Shown here one piece after another: positions 58,860-64,000 of a stretch of DNA of 64,000 nucleotides. A model generated the notes under the pieces. That model saw only the letters and a list, made by a program, of their open reading frames with translations. It ran no database searches and was not told the origin of the DNA. Source of the stretch: Megalobrama amblycephala. Lineage: Eukaryota; Chordata; Actinopteri; Cypriniformes; Xenocyprididae. Numbering within the stretch: the first letter of the stretch is position 1; each line of letters opens with the position of its first letter. The stretch lies in NCBI RefSeq assembly GCF_018812025.1, contig NC_063058.1, positions 14,621,797 to 14,685,796 on the forward strand, in the 5' to 3' direction. The position numbers were made by a program, and so were the translations under genes.

Positions 58860-59631
58860 CAACCTGTTCATCCAATAAAAGTCAGCCGTGGGCGGGGTTT
58901 GCGTGAAGTTCGGGATAGTGAACTACACTGTTTTCCTTACTCGACTTCACGACAGGATAATGATAGGCAACGAAAGCGCTGATTAATTCACTCGCGTGAA
59001 GTGCAAACAAAAGCAGTGACACGTTTTTATAAAATATAAAAAACGCTTCTTCAGCGTCCGACGAAGGAATATATACGGATATACTGACGTCCATTCGACC
59101 AGTTAAACTGTTAAAATTGGGGAGTTTTCCACACAAAATGTTTATTGCCCGACGAGGGTTCCTTTGCGCGTGCACAGCAATGCCGACAATTTCATCTGGA
59201 CAAATCGGTCTGACGGATTCTATAACATCTGAAAGAAATGTGCTTATTTTATAATGTGTCCTGGAGTCTATTGAATAACTGGCTGACGTGGGGATCACGC
59301 AGGGGGGCTGGCCGAAAAAGGAGAGACACGGGCGGGCAGAGGGGCTACGCCGCGGCGCGTCTGGGATTACAGTAAACACTATTTGTTTCTTCAATAACTT
59401 GATAGGGTTTGACGAGATAATGCAAAAGCTGGCATATAAAACGCGAAGGAAACCATGTAGCATGTCTTGTTGTTGGGGTTCTGAGACGCTCAGACTGACC
59501 GCTGCCTATAAGTTCATGGATGTTTACGTCAGTGAATGATTTGGAAGTTTGTAAAGTTCGTAAAAGCCATCGACCACTGCTGTATGAACTTTGTTTTTAA
59601 TATCTGACGCATTTTATGAGTGCTGTCTAAG
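58860..59631 (+). promoter_or_regulatory. zcchc14: CpG-rich promoter and 5' UTR region of zcchc14
   Basis: GC and CpG content rise sharply here (GGGCGGGG at 58891-58898, CGGGCGGGC near 59330, CGCCGCGGCGCG near 59348) after kilobases of AT-rich DNA. A CCAAT-type motif (CCAATAAAAG) is at 58872. The island continues through exon 1. No TATA box is obvious, as is usual for CpG-island promoters. The exact start site is unknown. Confidence 0.5.
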
Positions 59632-60273
59632 ATGGTTGAGAACAGATGCTTTGTTCAGAGAGAGGAGGTTTACCGCTGGTTCTCCGTGTTGAGTTCGGCG
59701 CAGAGGGCTGAGTTCTTCTGCGGCCTTTTGGACCTATGCGTTCCCATTGAGCTGCGCTTCCTCGGTTCGTGTTTGGAAGACCTAGCCCGAAAAGACTACC
59801 ACTCCCTGAGGGATGCCGAAATCAAAGCCAACAACCCGGCTGACCTCGCCAACCTTACCAACATCACGGATGAGGTCGTGAGGAGCAAGCTGCTCGTCTC
59901 ACTCGCGCTCCTCAGCTCGGACAACCGCGTAGCGGCTGGAGTTTTGTTTCGCACCCTCACTCACATCGACACCATCATTAATAACTACGGACTTCAGCTT
60001 AACGATGGCCAGACTGGAGAGCAGTTTTTGCTCCTCTTCACCATGGCTTCGAACCATCCCGCCTTTAGTTTTCATCAAAAGCAGGTGCTGAGGCAAGAGT
60101 TGACGCAGATCCAGGAGATCCTACAGGTGACAGTTGCTGAGGCGTCGTCGACGTCACACGGGGGCGGGGCCTGCGCTGCAGCGCTTCCAAACGTGAGCGC
60201 GACCCCGACCTTCCCTTCCTACATCACCGCTTCCACCTTCAACTCCTGCCAGGCTGGATGTCCGTGCTGCAAG
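59632..60273 (+). CDS. zcchc14: Zinc finger CCHC domain-containing protein 14, coding exon 1
   Basis: ATG at 59632 opens MVENRCFVQREEVYRWFSVL, then RAEFFCGLLDLCVPIELRFL, GSCLEDLARKDYHSLRDAEI and FLLLFTMASNHPAFSFHQ, the conserved N-terminal helical domain of vertebrate ZCCHC14. The frame is also open upstream, but the ATG matches the human start. The chosen donor is AAG|GTGGGA (GT 60274-60275), after CPCCK, which resembles the human EPCK junction; an alternative CAG|GTGACA at 60126/60127 is also in phase 0. Later domains (PX-like, CCHC zinc knuckle) lie beyond the window. ZCCHC14 partners TENT4 poly(A) polymerases, recruiting them to CNGGN stem-loop RNAs. Confidence 0.9.
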
Positions 60274-60599
60274 GTGGGAAGCATGTAATGTAATGAAATT
60301 CGCCCTGCATATTTTTTCTCAAATTAATTTTATAGATCTTATGGTGAACCATTCGTCCATGCAAATTATGTTTCATTTTAGTAAAAAAAAAAAAGTTTAC
60401 TCAATATGTCTCAATTTCATCTCCCAGCGAAAACAACTGAAGCTGATGATGTATGAAGGATTTCTCCAATCATTTAGTCCGCTTAAACCCCACCCCTGCA
60501 AGCTCATCTGCCTCCTTTTTTGTGTGCAAAGCCCACGTTTAAAAAGCCAATCAGCAACCGATGCATAGAACCAATACCCGCCTTACATTTTTCTTTTTT

Positions 60600-61436
60600 G
60601 ATAATTTGTTACACTCAAATGTACATCACAATACGGAAGAAAATGTATGCCACTACTTCCGTTTCATTGCGACTTCCAAACCTGTGTAACTGACTTTCAT
60701 CCATATAACACACAAAAGGAGATGTTTTGCCGAATGTCATAAAGTAAATGGGTCACAGTGTTGACTAATTAATTGATTAATGATCTAAATAAATATATAT
60801 TTTTAATTATTTAAATTTTTAGAAGAAGGCGGAGCTTTAATAGCTTGCACTTTGGTTGCTCAACAACAACAAAGCTGGAGAATCTCACGCAGCCAAAATG
60901 ACGATTGTCAGTAACGGTGCTCAGCCTAACATTGTTCAAACCGGAGTCGGACACTGATGGAGAGACTCAGGAAGAAGTTATGAATCTGGACGTTTCTGAA
61001 TGGTTAGTGGATAAATTTATGTAGTTGCTGTGGAGTTGATTCAACTCATCGACTAGCATGTGCCGTCATGTTAATCTTTTGTGCAAATCCAGCATTTAAT
61101 TGATCGTTTGTGAAGCAGTCCAGAGTAAAATGACGACATGGCAACAACACTCTACTACAACTCTTCCTCTTCTCTAAAGCAGCTCAATATGGCCTCAGCC
61201 CCTTTGGTACATGTTCCCGGAGGCAGGGTTTATGTAAATTTTGGGGTTTGTGATGCCACCAACCCAGGAAGAAGCTCGTTGTAGTCCTTAAAAAGAGAAT
61301 TCTTTAAAAGAAAATATCTCCCTTTGCATTGAACTTTGAGCGTCGTAACTTTGCAGACATTGTTTATGCTCAAACAGCGACATTACACACTAACTAAAGT
61401 TAAAAAAGTGAAATAATAATCAACCACCCCTTTAAG
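60600..61436. repeat. Dispersed element, probable DNA transposon relic
   Basis: The block with TGATCGTTTGTGAAGCAGTC and TTTGCATTGAACTTTGAGCG, ending ATAATCAACCACCCCTTTAA, has wording I recognise from repetitive cyprinid DNA. The right end looks like a terminus; the left end is not identified. Confidence 0.45.
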
Positions 61437-61499
61437 GTGGAGTTTGTAAATATATGCTGAATAATGTTAGTGTGGTTAATTTAGCCTATAACTGATTTC

Positions 61500-61670
61500 T
61501 TATAGGGCAGACATTTTTATCCAAAACAGCAGGGACTGTCCCCTTAGAGCAACCTGGGGTTAAGTGTCTCAGTTCAACAATGTTGATGGTTCATAGAACC
61601 TCTTTTGGGGTTTGAACCCGCAACCTTTTGCTTACTAGCCTCGATTTTTCAACCAAACTAGGCCAAACAC
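61500..61670 (-). mobile_element. tRNA-like SINE relic
   Basis: On the - strand GCAAAAGGTTGCGGGTTCAA followed by ACCCC contains a perfect pol III B box (GGTTCAAACC). Flanking GGTTAAGTGTCTCAGTTC and TTATCCAAAACAGCA (+ strand) are typical of a widespread teleost SINE-type repeat. Confidence 0.55.
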
Positions 61671-63079
61671 CCCAAGATATACAGGTCAGACCTGATTTAT
61701 TCAACAGTATCTATGGGGAACACCAAGAGCAACAATAATGAACTGGGGTCATCTGGCAGAGACAAACAATTCAGCCATGAGATCTCACACAGCTCACTAC
61801 CAAGGAGTGTTTACTGTCTTGAATCTCCTCTCCTGGGGGTTCCAAGTCCAGGAGTGAGTTCAACGAATCAATGTCTTTACAATTACGTAACACTCATACT
61901 TACACTTTCTTAAACCCAGCGTGTAATGTAATATCGCAAATGTATAATTATGTTGTAACTCAAAAATGTCAGCTTGGTGAGTCAACAAACAGGCTTTGAA
62001 AACAGTGACAGAAGCAGCAAAACCCTTTCATTATAGAATATGATATTACACAGCAGTTCCAGAATAAATAGATGTAAAAATGACATTATATGTGCTGACA
62101 TGATGCACACATGGTTCTGAAGAATATTGCATAGCAGCTGCTATGGAATATCTGTTTTTCCCTCTTATTAAATCCACACCACAAGACTGTCTGTCTTTAT
62201 GAGATCTTGTTGTCTTCATGTCTAAATGCCTCCACAGCACCTTCAGTGTGGGACTGAGATACAAACTTTTAAAATACAAACTTTGTGTTTATGTGATATT
62301 GGTTTCTGTAATTACTACAGTGAAAACGGTAAAAATGCATGTTGACAAAATGTGATATGAAACACTTCCTGATGTAAATCAAGTCTCTCATTGGTGTATC
62401 CCAGTGTTGTCAGATCTAAATGTCTCCACTGGAGTGTTATCTGTGCTGACATGGGCTCATGAGACACACATGCGGCCAAAACCTGTGCTTCAGCGGGTGT
62501 AGTGGGAAAGTACCCTGTGAAGGCAGAGAAGGCGGTTCTATTTAGTGATTTGTTGGTTTTGGCTTTCATGAACCGAAGCTCAGCACATTTCTCCACGCTT
62601 AAATCAGCCCTCTGTGTAACTCTCCTGTGATTCATCAGGAAGCACAGACTGCACGCTTGTTCAAGAGACCTTTATACTAGCCTAAACAACAACAAAAAAG
62701 CATGCTCTTGTCTCGAGCATCTTTTTGTGATACTTTTGATTGTAATCGCCACATTTACTTGAATGATAGCACTGTTTAAAGATGCCATGGAATCCGAATT
62801 GGGCTCATTTTAGCACTTTCCACATGTTATGTTTTTAAAGCAATAGAAGCACCAATAGACCTTAGTCAGGGTAGCACCATATATAATGTTTGACAGAAAT
62901 GAAAACGAGGCTTTGAGGGATAGAAGTACAGTTTGTGCAATGGAATGCACTGAAGTTTAACAACATGCCAGTTGTTCAGCTGACAAAAAAACAAACACTG
63001 TCAGTAGACAAAAACTACACAAGAACATTTAGAAAGTTGTGAGTTTTGAAATCTACATGATTTAGGACCTTTATACAGT

Positions 63080-63235
63080 ACATACAATTGTAAAGACTGT
63101 TGTTTTCAACAGTTGATGATAATGAGAAGTGTTTATGAAACACCAAATCAGTATGTGACCCTGAAGACATCACAGGAATGAATTAGTTTGAAATATATTA
63201 AAATAGAAAACAGTTATATGATATCAGACTATTTA
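63080..63235. repeat. Fragment of the 26725-28385 dispersed repeat family
   Basis: GTTTTCAACAGTTGATGATA, CACCAAATCAGTATG and CATCACAGGAATGAATTA in the same order as the larger copy, heavily decayed. Confidence 0.5.
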
Positions 63236-63644
63236 AATTAACCATAGTAAAAACATAACAACAAACATAACAATTGCTGAAATGAACTGTATATTTAAAA
63301 AAAAAAAAAAAATTTAAAAAAATATTTGGCTAGAAGACAAGAAGATATTTGGCAAACTTTTGATAGAAGTATATGTAAATAAATGTTTATCTTCATGTTA
63401 TAAACGTAGTAAATGAACATTTATCTTCATGTTATTTTTACAACCAGCTAAGTCCATGCATTCTTAAATTAAATGCCTATGTTTCCTGATGGATAAAATC
63501 AAGTTCCTTCCTACATTTTTTTTTCATTGGCTATTGTATTTCACCCTAAATTACTGTCTTTCAGATTGTGAAATTAAAAGGAGTAGTGAAGGCCATATCA
63601 CGTTGACTTTAAACTGGCACAAAAACAATATTGTAGGATTTTTA

Positions 63645-64000
63645 CATCAAACACAGCTATTCAAATACAACCCGAAGTCCGGAAATGTTGGGACATTTTT
63701 TCAATTTGAATAAAATAAAAACTAAAAGAATTTCAAATCACATGAGCCAATATTTTATTCACAATGGAACATAGATAACATAACAAATGTTTAAAGAGAG
63801 AAATTATACACTTTTATCCACTAAATGAGCTCATTCCAAATTTGATGCCTGCTACAGGTCTCAAAAAAGTTGGCACCGGGGCAACAAATGGCTGAAAAGC
63901 AAGAAATTTTGAAAAAAAATCATCTGGGAAACATCTAACAACTAATTAAGTTAATTGATATCAGGTCTGTAACATGATTAGCTATAAAAGGGATGTCTTA
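63645..64000 (+). mobile_element. 5' end of a dispersed DNA element running off the window
   Basis: Starts near CAACCCGAAGTCCGGAAATG and TTGGGACATTTTTTCAATTT, continues with AATTTCAAATCACATGAGCC and GTCTCAAAAAAGTTGGCACC, and reaches GCTATAAAAGGGATGTCTTA at the edge. The low divergence from the wording I know for this fish repeat suggests a young copy. Superfamily not assigned. Confidence 0.55.

Larger units (their letters stand above)
60274..64000 (+). other. zcchc14: zcchc14 intron 1, 5' part
   Basis: Begins with GTGGGA and continues past the window edge. No second zcchc14 exon found. Holds a dispersed element ending at about 61436, a SINE-like relic and two other repeat fragments. The open frames seen here are not recognisable. 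Confidence 0.8.

Noticed and set aside
58882..59463. 193-residue open frame on the - strand upstream of zcchc14
   Set aside because: No recognisable domain, composition follows the local GC change, and it overlaps the CpG-rich promoter. An upstream antisense transcript is possible but coding is not supported.

Overview
This 64 kb window is vertebrate genomic DNA. It is almost certainly from a cyprinid-type teleost (zebrafish/carp lineage): genes have short exons with GT-AG introns, the background is AT-rich, and introns are packed with small TTAA- and TA-flanked DNA transposons, tRNA-derived SINEs and microsatellites. I found no bacterial genes, CRISPR arrays, operons or rRNA.

Three protein genes are supported. 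(1) The 3' end of klhdc4 (kelch domain-containing 4) is on the + strand, with its last two coding exons at 896-1018 and 1609-1781. (2) A complete five-exon coding sequence for junctophilin-3 (jph3) is on the - strand, from the ATG at 54247 to the stop at 13181-13183. All exons and phases were worked out from splice sites and protein similarity: 382 + 808 + 125 + 965 + 81 nt, giving 786 residues. (3) The first coding exon of zcchc14 is on the + strand from the ATG at 59632; its long first intron runs off the window. The order klhdc4(+) / jph3(-) / zcchc14(+) matches the human 16q24 block ZCCHC14-JPH3-KLHDC4 read in reverse, which independently supports all three names.

Layout: 1-1.85 kb klhdc4 tail; 1.85-about 10.4 kb repeat-rich convergent intergenic DNA; about 10.4-13.2 kb probable jph3 3' UTR; 13.2-54.2 kb jph3 body, with introns of 4.5, 1.7, 19.6 and 12.8 kb that hold most of the transposons; 54.2-59.6 kb a divergent intergenic region with almost no recognisable transposons; 59.6-64 kb zcchc14 exon 1 and intron 1.

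The most interesting content is in the mobile DNA. It includes: a decayed element with a RecQ-like helicase N-terminus, bounded by a perfect 9-bp target duplication and inserted in a second element with a THAP-like start (33.7-35.3 kb); a roughly 95-bp minisatellite split by a 230-bp MITE with a clean TA duplication (29.6-30.8 kb); a MITE-plus-monomer block duplicated 2.5 kb away; several three-layer nested insertions; and a near-perfect 59-bp-arm hairpin. In the genes, the points to check are a NAGNAG tandem acceptor at jph3 exon 4, a possible 5' UTR acceptor with doubled ATGs at jph3, and two in-frame donor candidates for zcchc14 exon 1.
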